From Nocardioides sp. L-11A (GTDB lineage: Bacteria; Actinomycetota; Actinomycetes; Propionibacteriales; Nocardioidaceae): a DNA stretch of 64,000 nt. The notes below the pieces were generated by a model. It had not been told where the DNA came from. It saw nothing but the letters and a program-made list of their open reading frames with translations, and ran no database searches. The translations under genes were made by a program, and so were the position numbers. This document shows positions 19,734 through 28,134 of the stretch, one piece after another. Positions within the stretch are counted from its first letter, which is position 1. The number at the start of each line of letters is the position of its first letter. The stretch lies in contig CP124680.1 in the NCBI GenBank assembly GCA_029961745.1, positions 2,170,001-2,234,000 on the forward strand, read 5' to 3'.

Positions 19734-20984
19734 ATGACTGCCGAGGTCGAGGTCCGCGAGGTCGCCCAGCGCGCCCGGGTCGCCAGCCGCTCGCTGGCGC
19801 TGGCGACGCGCGCGGAGAAGGACGCCACCCTGCACGCGATGGCCGACGCCCTGCTCGCCCGCGCCGACGAGGTCCTCGCCGGCAACGCCGAGGACGTCGC
19901 CCGCGCCGAGGCCGACGGCACCCCGGCCAACATCATCGACCGGCTGCGGCTGACGACGGAGCGCCTGGAGGGGATGGCCCAGGGCCTGCGCGACGTCGCC
20001 GGGCTGGCCGACCCCGTCGGCGAGGTGGTGCGCGGCAGCGTGCTGGCCAACGGTCTCGAGCTGCGCCAGGTGCGGGTCCCGTTCGGCGTGATCGGGATGA
20101 TCTACGAGGCCCGCCCCAATGTGACCGCCGACGCCGCCGGCATCTGCCTGAAGTCAGGCAACGCCGTCCTGCTCCGCGGCAGCTCCTCGGCCCGCTCCAG
20201 CAACGTCGCCATCGTCGCCGTCCTGCGCGACGCCGTCGCCGCCTCCGGCCTCCACGCCGACGTCGTCCAGCTCGTCCCCGGCGACACGCACGACAGCGTC
20301 AAGGCGCTGATGCGGGCCCGCGGCCAGGTCGACGTGCTGATCCCGCGCGGGGGAGCGGGCCTGATCCAGTCGGTCGTCAACGAGTCCACGGTCCCCGTGA
20401 TCGAGACCGGCGTCGGCAACTGCCACGTGTACGTCGACCGGGCGGCCGACCTCGACAAGGCGCTCGCCATCGTGCTCAATGCCAAGACCCACCGCAGCAG
20501 CGTCTGCAACGCCGCCGAGTCCCTGCTCGTGCACGCGGACGTTGCGGGGGAGTTCCTGCCGCGGGTGGTCGCCGCGCTGCAGGACGCCGACGTGACGATC
20601 CACGGCGACGCCGCATTCGGCGTCCACGAGGGCGTCATCGCGGCCACCGACGAGGACTGGGCGACCGAGTACCTCTCGCTCGACATCGCCGCCCGCGTCG
20701 TACCGGACCTCGACGGGGCGCTGGAGCACATCCGCACGTGGTCGAGCGGTCACTCCGACGCGATCGTGACCGAGGACCTCGCCGCGTCGCGACGGTTCGT
20801 CGCCGAGGTCGACTCGGCGGCCGTGCTCGTCAACGCCTCGACCCGGTTCACCGACGGCGGTGAGTTCGGCTTCGGCGCCGAGATCGGCATCAGCACCCAG
20901 AAGCTGCACGCCCGGGGCCCGATGGGCCTGCCGGAGATGACGTCGACCAAGTACGTCGTCGTCGGCGACGGCCACATCCGCTGA
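19734..20984 (+). CDS. proA: Gamma-glutamyl phosphate reductase ProA
   Basis: The 416-residue NADPH-dependent enzyme makes glutamate-5-semialdehyde in proline synthesis. Signatures include [27 protein letters not shown] cofactor binding and [13 protein letters not shown]. The catalytic cysteine lies in [15 protein letters not shown], and the C-terminal block is [21 protein letters not shown]. The ATG at 19734 is 8 nt after TATCCT, suggesting a leaderless transcript. The length is normal. Its 3' two-thirds is overlapped on the other strand by an open reading frame continuous with the neighbouring membrane protein gene. Confidence 0.96.
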   Translation: MTAEVEVREVAQRARVASRSLALATRAEKDATLHAMADALLARADEVLAGNAEDVARAEADGTPANIIDRLRLTTERLEGMAQGLRDVAGLADPVGEVVRGSVLANGLELRQVRVPFGVIGMIYEARPNVTADAAGICLKSGNAVLLRGSSSARSSNVAIVAVLRDAVAASGLHADVVQLVPGDTHDSVKALMRARGQVDVLIPRGGAGLIQSVVNESTVPVIETGVGNCHVYVDRAADLDKALAIVLNAKTHRSSVCNAAESLLVHADVAGEFLPRVVAALQDADVTIHGDAAFGVHEGVIAATDEDWATEYLSLDIAARVVPDLDGALEHIRTWSSGHSDAIVTEDLAASRRFVAEVDSAAVLVNASTRFTDGGEFGFGAEIGISTQKLHARGPMGLPEMTSTKYVVVGDGHIR

Positions 20985-21734
20985 TCCCGCCCGGGCCAGG
21001 CACCCCAGGCCCCAGGCCATCGCGCCCAATGCGACCGCGGACACCGCGACGGCGCCCGCACCGGGCCGGGGTACCTCACCCAGCACCAGGTGCGCGAAGC
21101 CGAGCGTGAGCAGGCAGTTCACGACGTTCAGCACCGGCATCGACGCCGACAGTCGCGCCGCGCGGTAGGCCAGCTGGTTGACCGCGACCCCGCCGACACC
21201 GCAGGCGACGAGCACCCAGGGCAGCCGCTGTGCCTCGACGAGGACGGACATCAACCCGAAGAGGATGCCGGACGCGGCGCCCAGCAGGAATGCACGCCCC
21301 GTGGGACGGGGGACGCCGCCCGCCAGCGCGATCAGCAGCACCGCCACCAACGCGCAGGCCCCCACGCCGCCGAGGAGCACGCCGGGGTCGGGGGAGCGGG
21401 GGCTCTCCCGGGCGTCGATCGCCAGCAGCAGGGCGGCGATCGCGAGGGCGGTCACGGCGACCGCGACCAGCTCGGTCCGGCCGGGCCGGGTCCGCGCCAG
21501 CGCCGCACGCAGCGGTACGGCGAGCACGATGCCCAGGATCGCGATCGGCTGGACCAGCCCGATCGGACCGTGGGCGAGCGCAAGCACGTGGAAGGCGAAC
21601 CCGACCGGGCCCAGCGTCACCGCGAGCAGCGCCGCCACCGACGGCGCCCGGGCCGCGGCGAGGTGCTGGGTCGACGTCGACACCGCGGACGTCGCCGCGC
21701 TCGCGAGCGCGAAGGCCACGGCGAGGAGGAGCAC
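20154..21734 (-). CDS. DMT-type (EamA-like) membrane protein with an open antisense extension
   Basis: From a GTG at 21734 the first about 250 residues carry nine or ten hydrophobic helices (for example [19 protein letters not shown] and [19 protein letters not shown]). They resemble a DMT/EamA transporter of the type that exports metabolites. The family normally ends at about 280-300 residues. Here no stop occurs until 20154, so the predicted protein is 526 residues and its last about 275 are antisense to proA and low-complexity in character. The functional gene probably ends near 20,980. A lost stop, a frameshift or a sequencing error near 20,985-21,000 would explain this. Confidence 0.6.
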   Translation of the reverse strand: MLLLAVAFALASAATSAVSTSTQHLAAARAPSVAALLAVTLGPVGFAFHVLALAHGPIGLVQPIAILGIVLAVPLRAALARTRPGRTELVAVAVTALAIAALLLAIDARESPRSPDPGVLLGGVGACALVAVLLIALAGGVPRPTGRAFLLGAASGILFGLMSVLVEAQRLPWVLVACGVGGVAVNQLAYRAARLSASMPVLNVVNCLLTLGFAHLVLGEVPRPGAGAVAVSAVALGAMAWGLGCLARAGSADVAVADDDVLGRRHLRQAHRAPGVQLLGADADLGAEAELTAVGEPGRGVDEHGRRVDLGDEPSRRGEVLGHDRVGVTARPRADVLQRPVEVRYDAGGDVEREVLGRPVLVGGRDDALVDAECGVAVDRHVGVLQRGDHPRQELPRNVRVHEQGLGGVADAAAVGLGIEHDGERLVEVGRPVDVHVAVADAGLDHGDRGLVDDRLDQARSPARDQHVDLAAGPHQRLDAVVRVAGDELDDVGVEAGGGDGVAQDGDDGDVAGAGRGAAAEQDGVA

Positions 21735-21835
21735 GGCGGCGACGCTAGGTGCGGCAGGTGGACGCCCGGTGAATCCCCGGTACGCCGGGGGGTCTGGCGT
21801 CCGGATACTTCCCGCGGCGCGATAGGTTTCGCGAC

Positions 21836-22483
21836 ATGGCAGGCTCCCCGGACCGGATCTACGCCGATCCCTCGGTCGAACGGCTCTTCACCGGGGCGAC
21901 CATCATCACCTTCGTCCGCACGGTCATCACGATCGCGATCGCGGTGTGGGCGGCGTACGACCAGAGCCTGACCTGGATCGTCATCGGTCTGGTGACCTAC
22001 TGGGTCGGCGACAGCATCGACGGCGAGTGGGCGCGGTGGCGCGACTGCGAGACCCGGATGGGCGCGGTCGTCGACATGATGTGCGACCGGCTCAGCTGCG
22101 GGGTGCTCTACGTCGGGCTGATCTGGCTCCAGCCGGGCGGCTGGATCAGCGAGGAGCCGATGACCTGGATCGGGATCCCCATCGCGATCTACCTCTTCGA
22201 GTTCATGGTCATCGACATGTACCTCTCGCTCGCCTTCCTCGCCTGGCCGATCCGCAGTCCCAACTACTTCCACGTCATCGACCGGCGGATCTACCTGTGG
22301 AACTGGTCGCGCGTCGGCAAGGCCGCCAACTCCGGCGCCTTCGCCGTGATCCTGCTCGTCAGCGGCTGGGTGTGGCTCGGCACCGTGATCGCCGTGGGCC
22401 TGCTGGTCCTCAAGTGCGTCTCACTGCGCTGGCTGCTCCAGCTCGGGATGCCCGTTCCGGCACGTGAGGTCCCGTCGGCATGA
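21836..22483 (+). CDS. CDP-alcohol phosphatidyltransferase family protein
   Basis: The 215-residue membrane enzyme has the family motif D-x2-DG-x2-AR-x8-G-x3-D-x3-D, from D59 in DSIDGEWARW through MGAVVDMMCD. The remaining sequence forms about five or six helices. It would transfer a phosphatidyl group from CDP-diacylglycerol to an alcohol at the cytoplasmic membrane. The alcohol is not evident. A TAGGTT box lies 8 nt before the ATG, so the message may be leaderless. Its stop overlaps the next start (ATGA), coupling it to the VTT-like membrane protein. Confidence 0.85.
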   Translation: MAGSPDRIYADPSVERLFTGATIITFVRTVITIAIAVWAAYDQSLTWIVIGLVTYWVGDSIDGEWARWRDCETRMGAVVDMMCDRLSCGVLYVGLIWLQPGGWISEEPMTWIGIPIAIYLFEFMVIDMYLSLAFLAWPIRSPNYFHVIDRRIYLWNWSRVGKAANSGAFAVILLVSGWVWLGTVIAVGLLVLKCVSLRWLLQLGMPVPAREVPSA

Positions 22484-22941
22484 TCCTGTGGCTGACGACG
22501 TTCGCCTTCAGCATCGCGTCCGCCCTGCTCCCGTTCCTGCCCATCGAGGTCTTCATCCTCGGTGCCGGTGCCGCCGAAGGCGGCACAGCGGCCGCGATCT
22601 CGCTCGGCATCGCCGCCGGTGCCGGCGCAACCGTCGGCAAGGTGATCGTGTACGAGGCCGCCCGTCGCGGCTCGGAGTCGAGGTGGGCGCAGAAGAAGCT
22701 GTCCGGGCCGAAGATCAAGTCCAGCTACGACAAGTGGATGGGCCGGATGCAGGGCCGCCCCTGGTACGCCGCGGCGATCATGTTCCTGGCCGCCTCCGTG
22801 GGCGTCCCCCCGCTCCTGGCCATGGCGGCCATCGGCGGCATCCTGAAGATGCCGATGTGGGCCTTCGTGCCCACGGTCTTCGTCGGCCGCACCATCCGCT
22901 TCACCCTGCTCTTCCTGGGCGTCGACTTCGCGATCCACTAG
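22480..22941 (+). CDS. Small VTT/DedA-like membrane protein
   Basis: The 153-residue protein has three or four hydrophobic helices and a central basic loop. The motif AASVGVPPLLAMAAIGGILKMP and the N-terminal LLPFLPIEVFILGAGAAEGG resemble a short VTT (SNARE-associated/DedA) domain. Such proteins are linked to lipid scrambling or envelope homeostasis. It is translationally coupled to a CDP-alcohol phosphatidyltransferase, which fits a lipid-related role. It is shorter than classical DedA (about 200), so family assignment is tentative. Confidence 0.65.
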   Translation: MILWLTTFAFSIASALLPFLPIEVFILGAGAAEGGTAAAISLGIAAGAGATVGKVIVYEAARRGSESRWAQKKLSGPKIKSSYDKWMGRMQGRPWYAAAIMFLAASVGVPPLLAMAAIGGILKMPMWAFVPTVFVGRTIRFTLLFLGVDFAIH

Positions 22942-22982
22942 GGAGTGCGCGGGCGCCGCTCCGGGTTGGATACGATGCCGCC

Positions 22983-23147
22983 ATGCTCAGCCAGATCAGC
23001 CAGCCCGCCCTCGCCCTCGTCCGCGCCGCGGAGGAGAGCGAGTCGGCCGCCGTGAACCCGTGGCTCGTCGGTGGCGCGGTGCTGGCCTTCCTCCTCCTGC
23101 TGCTGCTCGGCCTGGTGTGGTTCGGCGGCGGCCGCGAACACAGCTGA
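22983..23147 (+). CDS. Small single-span membrane protein
   Basis: The 54-codon frame encodes a polar N-terminus of about 24 residues, one helix ([20 protein letters not shown]) and a short GGGREHS tail. TACGAT at 22971-22976 lies 6 nt before the ATG, a good leaderless-promoter arrangement. Its position before nadD and the clean helix suggest a real gene. The function is unknown. Confidence 0.65.
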   Translation: MLSQISQPALALVRAAEESESAAVNPWLVGGAVLAFLLLLLLGLVWFGGGREHS

Positions 23148-23172
23148 GCCCGGAGCAGACGGTCGTGGGCCG

Positions 23173-23787
23173 GTGACGGGCGCGCCACGCCGTACCCGGA
23201 TCGGGGTGATGGGCGGCACCTTCGACCCCATCCACCACGGCCACCTCGTCGCGGCGTCGGAGGTCCAGGGCTGGTTCGACCTCGACGAGGTCGTCTTCGT
23301 GCCCACCGGCCAGCCCTGGCAGAAGGCGGACCGGCAGGTCTCGCCGGCCGAGCACCGCTACCTGATGACCGTCATCGCGACCGCCGCGAACCCCCGGTTC
23401 ACGGTCAGCCGGGTCGACATCGACCGGGGCGGGCCGACGTACACGGGTGACACGCTGCGCGACCTGCGCGCCGAGCGACCGGACGCGGACCTCTACTTCA
23501 TCACCGGCGCCGACGCGCTCACCGACATCTTCAGCTGGCGCGATCCCGACGAGCTGTTCGAGCTCGCCCACTTCGTGGGCTGCACCCGGCCCGGTTCGGA
23601 GATGGACCCCGCGACGCTTGCGCGAATCCCGCACGACCGGGTCACCATGGTGGAGATCCCCGCCCTGGCGATCTCCTCCACCGACTGCCGCGAGCGACAG
23701 CGGGCGGGGCAGCCGGTCTGGTACCTCGTGCCCGACGGCGTCGTCCAGTACATCACCAAGCACGGGCTCTACCCCGCCATCCACTGA
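23173..23787 (+). CDS. nadD: Nicotinate-nucleotide adenylyltransferase NadD
   Basis: The 204-residue enzyme adenylates nicotinate mononucleotide in NAD synthesis. It has the nucleotidyltransferase motif [15 protein letters not shown] near the N-terminus and the [10 protein letters not shown] motif near the C-terminus. [21 protein letters not shown] is typical of NadD. The GTG at 23173 is chosen because the frame upstream lies in the small membrane protein. An internal ATG in GVMGGTF is too close to the motif. rsfS follows 11 nt later, the usual nadD-rsfS pairing. Confidence 0.95.
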   Translation: MTGAPRRTRIGVMGGTFDPIHHGHLVAASEVQGWFDLDEVVFVPTGQPWQKADRQVSPAEHRYLMTVIATAANPRFTVSRVDIDRGGPTYTGDTLRDLRAERPDADLYFITGADALTDIFSWRDPDELFELAHFVGCTRPGSEMDPATLARIPHDRVTMVEIPALAISSTDCRERQRAGQPVWYLVPDGVVQYITKHGLYPAIH

Positions 23788-23798
23788 CCGGAGAACGC

Positions 23799-24191
23799 AT
23801 GACCGCCACCGACCACGCCGTCCGGCTCGTCCACGTCGCCGCTCTCGCCGCGGCGGACAAGCTGGCGACCGACCAGCTGGCCTTCGACGTCAGCGAGCAG
23901 CTCGCCATCACCGACGCCTTCCTGCTCGCCACCGGCGCGAACGACCGCCAGGTCCGCGCCATCGTCGAGGAGATCGAGGACAAGCTGCGCGAGCTCGACG
24001 CCAAGCCGATCCGCCGGGAGGGGCACCGTGACGGTCGCTGGGTGCTGCTCGACTACGGCGACGTCGTGATCCACGTCCAGCACGCCGAGGAGCGCGAGTA
24101 CTACGCGCTGGAGCGCCTGTGGCGCGACTGCCCGACCATCGACCTCCCCGACGGGGTCCACGGCCCGGTCCCGCCGTCGGCCGGGGAGTGA
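23799..24191 (+). CDS. rsfS: Ribosomal silencing factor RsfS (Iojap family)
   Basis: The 130-residue protein has the Iojap fold: AADKLATDQLAFDVSEQL, DAFLLATGANDRQVRAIVEE and the C-terminal DGRWVLLDYGDVVIHVQHA. RsfS binds uL14 and blocks 30S joining when nutrients are scarce. It sits in the standard actinobacterial nadD-rsfS-phosphatase order, and its stop overlaps the next start (GTGA). Confidence 0.95.
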   Translation: MTATDHAVRLVHVAALAAADKLATDQLAFDVSEQLAITDAFLLATGANDRQVRAIVEEIEDKLRELDAKPIRREGHRDGRWVLLDYGDVVIHVQHAEEREYYALERLWRDCPTIDLPDGVHGPVPPSAGE

Positions 24192-24799
24192 CCAGCCCGG
24201 TGGGCCGTCGCATCGTCCTGCTCCGGCACGGCCGGACCGCCTGGAACGCCGAGCGCCGTATCCAGGGTCAGCTCGACGTCGAGCTCGACGCCGTCGGCGT
24301 CGAGCAGGCGCAGGCCGTCGCGCCCCTCGTCGCCGCGCTCGACCCGGTCCTCGTGTGGTCCAGCGACCTCGCCCGGGCCCGGCTGACGGCCGAGACCGTC
24401 GCCAAGGAGGCCGGCCTCGAGCCGTCGTACGACGAGCGGCTGCGCGAGTTCCGACTCGGCGACCACCAGGGCCTGACCCACGCCGAGCTCGACGCCCGCG
24501 ACCCGGCCGCCTTCGCCCGCTTCCAGCGCGGCGAGTGGGACGGCATCCCGGGCGCCGAGGCGCCGCGCGAGGTCGCCGCCCGCTTCGCCGCCGCGATCAC
24601 CGATCTCGCCGCCGCCCTCGGGCCGGACGAGACCGGCGTCGCCGTCTCCCACGGCGCCGCCACCCGCTCCGGCCTGGTCGCGTTCCTGGGCTGGCCCGCC
24701 GAGCTCGCCCACGACCTGCGCGCCCTCGGCAACTGCGCTCGCGTGGTGCTCGAGGAGCGTTCCACCGGGACCTGGGCGATGGCCGCCTACAACCTGTGA
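24188..24799 (+). CDS. Histidine phosphatase family protein (phosphoglycerate-mutase-like)
   Basis: The 203-residue protein has the catalytic LLRHGRTAWNAERRIQGQ motif, the second catalytic histidine in VAVSHGAATRSGL, and WSSDLARARLTAETVA. In actinobacteria the gene following rsfS is often annotated as glucosyl-3-phosphoglycerate phosphatase, but sequence alone does not prove that substrate. The GTG at 24188 overlaps the rsfS stop. A hairpin follows its stop, then the tRNA-Ala gene. Confidence 0.9.
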   Translation: MTSPVGRRIVLLRHGRTAWNAERRIQGQLDVELDAVGVEQAQAVAPLVAALDPVLVWSSDLARARLTAETVAKEAGLEPSYDERLREFRLGDHQGLTHAELDARDPAAFARFQRGEWDGIPGAEAPREVAARFAAAITDLAAALGPDETGVAVSHGAATRSGLVAFLGWPAELAHDLRALGNCARVVLEERSTGTWAMAAYNL

Positions 24800-24800
24800 G

Positions 24801-24828
24801 CCACCCCGATTTCACCTCAGCGGGGTGG
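24801..24828 (+). terminator. Hairpin after the phosphatase gene
   Basis: CCACCCCG (24801-24808) pairs with CGGGGTGG (24821-24828), starting 2 nt after the stop codon. It overlaps the predicted -35 region of the tRNA promoter. Confidence 0.5.
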
Positions 24829-24840
24829 GTTGGCTAGTAT
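24811..24840 (+). promoter_or_regulatory. Predicted tRNA-Ala promoter
   Basis: TTCACC (24811-24816) and TAGTAT (24835-24840) are separated by 18 bp and lie about 40 bp before the mature tRNA. Confidence 0.55.
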
Positions 24841-26614
24841 TCCGGACGTTGCTTCGGCCTCCGGGCGGAAGCGATGACCCCGGGGGTGTGGCGCAGCTGG
24901 TAGCGCACCTGCATGGCATGCAGGGGGTCAGGGGTTCGAGTCCCCTCACCTCCACCAGAAGGTCGTTGTTCAAACCAACGACATCACCGGTTTGAGTTCC
25001 AGACTCCGCCTTCCGTCCTTGGTGGCGGAGGGCGAGGGTCTGGACGTCCGGGTTGAGGAACACGTTGAACGGCACGCCGGGTTCGCTGTGGATGGTGTCG
25101 TCGTCGGTGACGATGAGCTTGTCGAAGAAGGCTTGGTTGGCGATCCGGCGTAGTGAGTCGTCGATGTTCATGTAGATGGCGTGCATGTCGCCTGCGAGGG
25201 CGAGGCAGTCGTCCAGGTGGGCTTTGGCCTGTTCGTATTCGATGTCGCCGGCGTTGATCTGTGCGTCGAGGAACGCGAGCCTACGGGCGATGCGCTCTTG
25301 CTCCGCGGCGAGGAGGTCGAGGGGGACGGCGCCAGCGTAGTGGGCCTGCATGAGCTTGGTGCGTTCACCGCAGAGCGCGTCGCGTTCGGCCTTGTACCCC
25401 TGGCTCTCCTGCTTGGCGACCCGGTGGAGCCGGTCGAACTCGCTGGTGACCAGCTCGCGGAGCGCAGGTAGGACGTGTTCGGGTATCTGCACGCGCCGGT
25501 AGTAGTCCTCGACGGCGGCTTCGATGTCGGGCACGAACATGGACTTGCGTTCGCAGTTGGTGCGCTTGGCATGCCGCCCGGTGCACATGAAGTACGGATA
25601 GATCACGCCGCGGCGGCTCTTGGCGTTGGTCAACGTCAAGCGTGATCCGCACTGCCCGCAGTAGAGGCTGCCTTTGAGGTAGTGGTCGTGGGATTGGGTC
25701 TTCTCTCCGGAGGTCTGGTGGGCGGTGAGCACTGCCTGGACCCGGTACCAGACCTCGGGGGCGACGAGGGGTTCGTGCAGGCCGTCGTAGCTGGCGCCGC
25801 GGAAGCGGACGCTGCCCTTGTAGTAGGGGTTGGTGAGCATCTTGTGGATCGTGGACAGCACCGGCGGCTTCGACGGCCGCTTCGGGGTCGGGACGGTGGT
25901 CAGGCCACGGTCGATCAGTTCCTCGCGCAGGCTGATGGTGGAGTGGTTGCCGGTGGCGTACGCCTCGAACGCCCACTTGACCAGCGGTGCCCGGTCGGGG
26001 TCGAGTTCGACGGTGCGGACCTCGCGGCCGAGTTCGTCACGGCGGGTGACGTTGAGGTAGCCCATCGGGGCCTTGCCGTTCGTGCCGCCGCCTTGGGCCT
26101 TCTGGTTCATGCCCTTGGAGACCTCGCTGGCGAGGTTGCGGGAGTAGAACTCCGCGATGGTGGACATGATGCCGTGCAGCAGCATCCCCGACGGGGTCTC
26201 GTCGATGTTCTCGGTCGCGGAAACGAGCATGACCCCGGCCTCTTTGAGGGCGAGGTGGATGGTCACGTCGTCGGCGCGGTTGCGGGCGAGCCGGTCCACC
26301 TTGTGGACGATGCAGTAGGCGACCTGGTGGGTCTTGACGTACTCGATCATCCGCATCAGCTCGGGACGGTCGGCCTTGCGGGCAGACTCGCCGGCGTCGA
26401 CGAACTCCTCGGTGATGATCGCGTTCAGCTCGCGGGCCTTGCGCAGGTTCGCCTCGCGCTGCGCGGGGATCGAGAAGCCCTCGTCCCGGCCGCCCTTAGA
26501 GGCCTGCTCCTTGGTGGAGACGCGAAGATAGGAGACTGCGAGGGTGGTGGTCTCGCCGATGCGGTCGAGCGCGGTGGCGGCGGGTGGCTGCTGGGCATTG
26601 GTCGTGGTGGTCAT
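24812..26614 (-). CDS. Large serine recombinase (integrase) reading through tRNA-Ala
   Basis: The 600-residue protein has the resolvase catalytic domain at about 25-170 (LAVSYLRVSTKEQASKG, nucleophile Ser33; IVHKVDRLARNRADD). The Recombinase domain at about 190-300 includes PMGYLNVTRR. The zinc ribbon contains SLYCGQCGSRL and FMCTGRHAKRTNC, followed by a coiled coil. It should integrate and excise the element. The ATG at 26614 follows GGAAGGAAA. The last about 48 codons (24957 to 24812) lie on chromosomal DNA, and those from 553 to 578 are antisense tRNA-Ala (VEVRGLEPLTPCMPCRCATS). The native C-terminus must differ after excision. Confidence 0.92.
   Translation of the reverse strand: MTTTTNAQQPPAATALDRIGETTTLAVSYLRVSTKEQASKGGRDEGFSIPAQREANLRKARELNAIITEEFVDAGESARKADRPELMRMIEYVKTHQVAYCIVHKVDRLARNRADDVTIHLALKEAGVMLVSATENIDETPSGMLLHGIMSTIAEFYSRNLASEVSKGMNQKAQGGGTNGKAPMGYLNVTRRDELGREVRTVELDPDRAPLVKWAFEAYATGNHSTISLREELIDRGLTTVPTPKRPSKPPVLSTIHKMLTNPYYKGSVRFRGASYDGLHEPLVAPEVWYRVQAVLTAHQTSGEKTQSHDHYLKGSLYCGQCGSRLTLTNAKSRRGVIYPYFMCTGRHAKRTNCERKSMFVPDIEAAVEDYYRRVQIPEHVLPALRELVTSEFDRLHRVAKQESQGYKAERDALCGERTKLMQAHYAGAVPLDLLAAEQERIARRLAFLDAQINAGDIEYEQAKAHLDDCLALAGDMHAIYMNIDDSLRRIANQAFFDKLIVTDDDTIHSEPGVPFNVFLNPDVQTLALRHQGRKAESGTQTGDVVGLNNDLLVEVRGLEPLTPCMPCRCATSCATPPGSSLPPGGRSNVRNTSQPTPLR
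24882..24957 (+). tRNA. tRNA-Ala (anticodon GGC)
   Basis: The 76-nt cloverleaf is complete. The acceptor stem GGGGGTG pairs with CACCTCC with one G-U. The D stem is GCGC/GCGC. The anticodon stem CCTGC/GCAGG has loop ATGGCAT, putting anticodon GGC at 24915-24917. The T arm is GAGGGG-type with TTCGAGT, and CCA is encoded at 24955-24957. The mobile element starts at its 3' end. The tRNA itself remains intact. Confidence 0.97.
24951..24982. other. Left attachment-site region (attL) of the integrative element
   Basis: The tRNA 3' end (TCCACC at 24951-24956) passes directly into element DNA. The first element bases contain a 7-bp inverted repeat GTCGTTG-TTCAAAC-CAACGAC (24962-24982). The same TCCACC hexamer recurs at 63109-63114 at the proposed right end. 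The crossover point is inferred. Serine integrases need only a 2-bp identical core, so long direct repeats are not expected. Confidence 0.5.
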
Positions 26615-26705
26615 GGGTCGTGTTTCCTTCCCCAGTGAGTTGGGCCAGCACGAGCGGCCGCGGGACCGCTGGTGCGGTGCGACTCGTAACGGGGAAACAC
26701 GACCC
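26615..26705 (-). promoter_or_regulatory. Leader of the recombinase gene with a 13-bp inverted repeat
   Basis: GGGTCGTGTTTCC (26615-26627) and GGAAACACGACCC (26693-26705) are exact reverse complements flanking the 90-nt leader. The copy next to the start includes the ribosome-binding site GGAAGGAAA, so pairing of the two arms in the mRNA would hide it. It could also be a two-site operator. The function is inferred. Confidence 0.5.
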
Positions 26706-26781
26706 GGCGGCTCCGAGGGAGCGAGCCGGGTAAGCCACGAAGGCCAAACAGGACTGCGCACCACGACCGAACCGCGCGGGT

Positions 26782-27024
26782 TCAGCCGTTGGCTTCTTGC
26801 TGCTCCGATTCTACCCCGGCACTCCGACAGGTGCCGGAATCTGGCGGCGTGCGGTTTGGCGTGGGGTGGGTGCGGTCCTGTTCGGCGCGGGCGCGGGCCA
26901 TGGCGATGAACAGGTGGGCGAGCTTGTGCAGGTCGGGGCTCTGGCGCGGCTCGGCAGCGATGCGGTAGTCGCGCATCCTCTCTGGCAGCCGCTCGTCCCT
27001 GTCGGATCGGTTCGGGCTGGTCAC
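26782..27024 (-). CDS. Small hypothetical protein
   Basis: The 80-residue hydrophilic protein has a central helix LHKLAHLFIAMARARAEQD and a low-complexity C-terminus. Its ATG overlaps the stop of the upstream gene by 4 nt (ATGA), which is the main reason to accept it. It lies between the recombinase leader and the DUF4913-like gene. The small charged nature and position would suit a recombination directionality factor, but nothing in the sequence proves that. Confidence 0.5.
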   Translation of the reverse strand: MTSPNRSDRDERLPERMRDYRIAAEPRQSPDLHKLAHLFIAMARARAEQDRTHPTPNRTPPDSGTCRSAGVESEQQEANG

Positions 27025-27593
27025 GTAACTTCTCCTGTCTGCTCATCGAGGGAGCGGAAGAATGCCTCCTCGGCCTCGCGGCGGGCCTCGACCTGCTCGA
27101 ACACGAACTGCACGAAGTCCTCCGCACGGTCGGCGATCACGACGTCCTCGACCGCGGATGCGGGGTCTTCGCCGGGCCACGTGGTCTGCCTGGTGGGTCG
27201 GTCGCGGTCCAGGCGGGTGCCGGAGGCGGCGACCCATTCGCGGAGCCGGCTCCGGGCGTCGGCGAAGTCCCGATGCCAGCCGAACGGAGCAGAACCGGCC
27301 TGCTCGGGGTCGTAGGCGCCCAGCCAGTGCAGATGCAGGGCCGACAGCTCCCAGACGAGTTCTGGGTGGCGGTGCCAGAACGGCGGCACCACACTGGCGG
27401 GCAGCCCGTAAGTGCGGCGCAGCCACGCCACCCAGTCGTTCAGTGCCAACCACTCGACTTCCAGATCGTCGGCGGACAGCAGATTCCAGTTCACCGGGTG
27501 CGGCGGCTCGGCCACATCGTCCGCCGCGGTATCGGGCTCATCATCCGGGTCGAAGTGGTCGGGCTCGTCAGGCTCGGGCGTGTACTCATCCAT
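27021..27593 (-). CDS. DUF4913-like hypothetical protein
   Basis: The 190-residue acidic protein has a disordered acidic N-terminus (DEYTPEPDEPDHFDPDDEP) and a domain starting LSADDLEVEWLALNDWVAWL. The core WHRHPELVWELSALHLHWLGAYD is, from memory, the DUF4913 signature common on actinobacterial plasmids and integrative elements. Its function is unknown. It lies 18 nt downstream of ssb and is coupled to the small gene after it. Association with DNA-transfer modules suggests a role in maintenance or transfer. Confidence 0.65.
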   Translation of the reverse strand: MDEYTPEPDEPDHFDPDDEPDTAADDVAEPPHPVNWNLLSADDLEVEWLALNDWVAWLRRTYGLPASVVPPFWHRHPELVWELSALHLHWLGAYDPEQAGSAPFGWHRDFADARSRLREWVAASGTRLDRDRPTRQTTWPGEDPASAVEDVVIADRAEDFVQFVFEQVEARREAEEAFFRSLDEQTGEVT

Positions 27594-27611
27594 CGTCGTC
27601 AGCGCTTCCGG

Positions 27612-28055
27612 TCACATGCTCACGGCCGGAGCCGACTGGGCGGTGGCGCGCGCGGGCGCGGCGAATGCGGCCGCGTCACGCTCAGGCGCGGTGCGTCGGG
27701 GGGTGCGGTCGACGTCGTAGCGGGTGCGGGCCATGTCGTGGCCGAGCCGGCGGGCGACGAACTCCTCACCCTCGACGTTCTGCCCGTCGCGCTGGTAGCT
27801 GTACTCGCGGACATAGCCTTCGGCGATGATCTTGTCGCCCTTCGGCAGGCGTTCGTGGCCCTGCTCAGCGGCGGCCTTGAACGCGACCAGGTTGTGGAAG
27901 GTGGTCTCCAACTGCGTGAACGACCCGTCCTGCTCCTGCCGGTAGTGCTCCTTGCCGACCTTCATGAACAGCCGGGCATCACCGTTCTCGGTTCGGGTGA
28001 GCTGCGGGTCGGACGCGACGAACCCCGAGAACGACTGCTGAGTCTGGATGGCCAT
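27612..28055 (-). CDS. ssb: Single-stranded DNA-binding protein
   Basis: The 147-residue protein has an OB-fold: TQQSFSGFVASDPQLTRTENGDARLF, TTFHNLVAFKAAAEQ, and LPKGDKIIAEGYVREYSYQRDGQ. It lacks the usual acidic C-terminal tip (DDDIPF); it ends SAPAVSM, so partner recruitment may differ from the housekeeping SSB. It probably coats the transferred strand. The start follows AGGAGGAG. The leader carries a hairpin that includes this ribosome-binding site. Confidence 0.88.
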   Translation of the reverse strand: MAIQTQQSFSGFVASDPQLTRTENGDARLFMKVGKEHYRQEQDGSFTQLETTFHNLVAFKAAAEQGHERLPKGDKIIAEGYVREYSYQRDGQNVEGEEFVARRLGHDMARTRYDVDRTPRRTAPERDAAAFAAPARATAQSAPAVSM

Positions 28056-28066
28056 CGGACTCTCCT

Positions 28067-28120
28067 CCTGACATGTACGCGACCCCGCCGATCAGGGCCG
28101 CTCATGTCAGGCAGGTGCAC
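28067..28120 (-). promoter_or_regulatory. ssb leader: hairpin over the ribosome-binding site plus GTGCACCTG motif
   Basis: CCTGACATG (28067-28075) and CATGTCAGG (28103-28111) are exact inverse repeats; the first overlaps the AGGAGG ribosome-binding site of ssb on the minus strand. Directly beyond the second arm is CAGGTGCAC (28112-28120), read GTGCACCTG in the gene direction, a motif that recurs before other element operons. Confidence 0.5.
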
Positions 28121-28134
28121 GACCGTTCCCTGCG

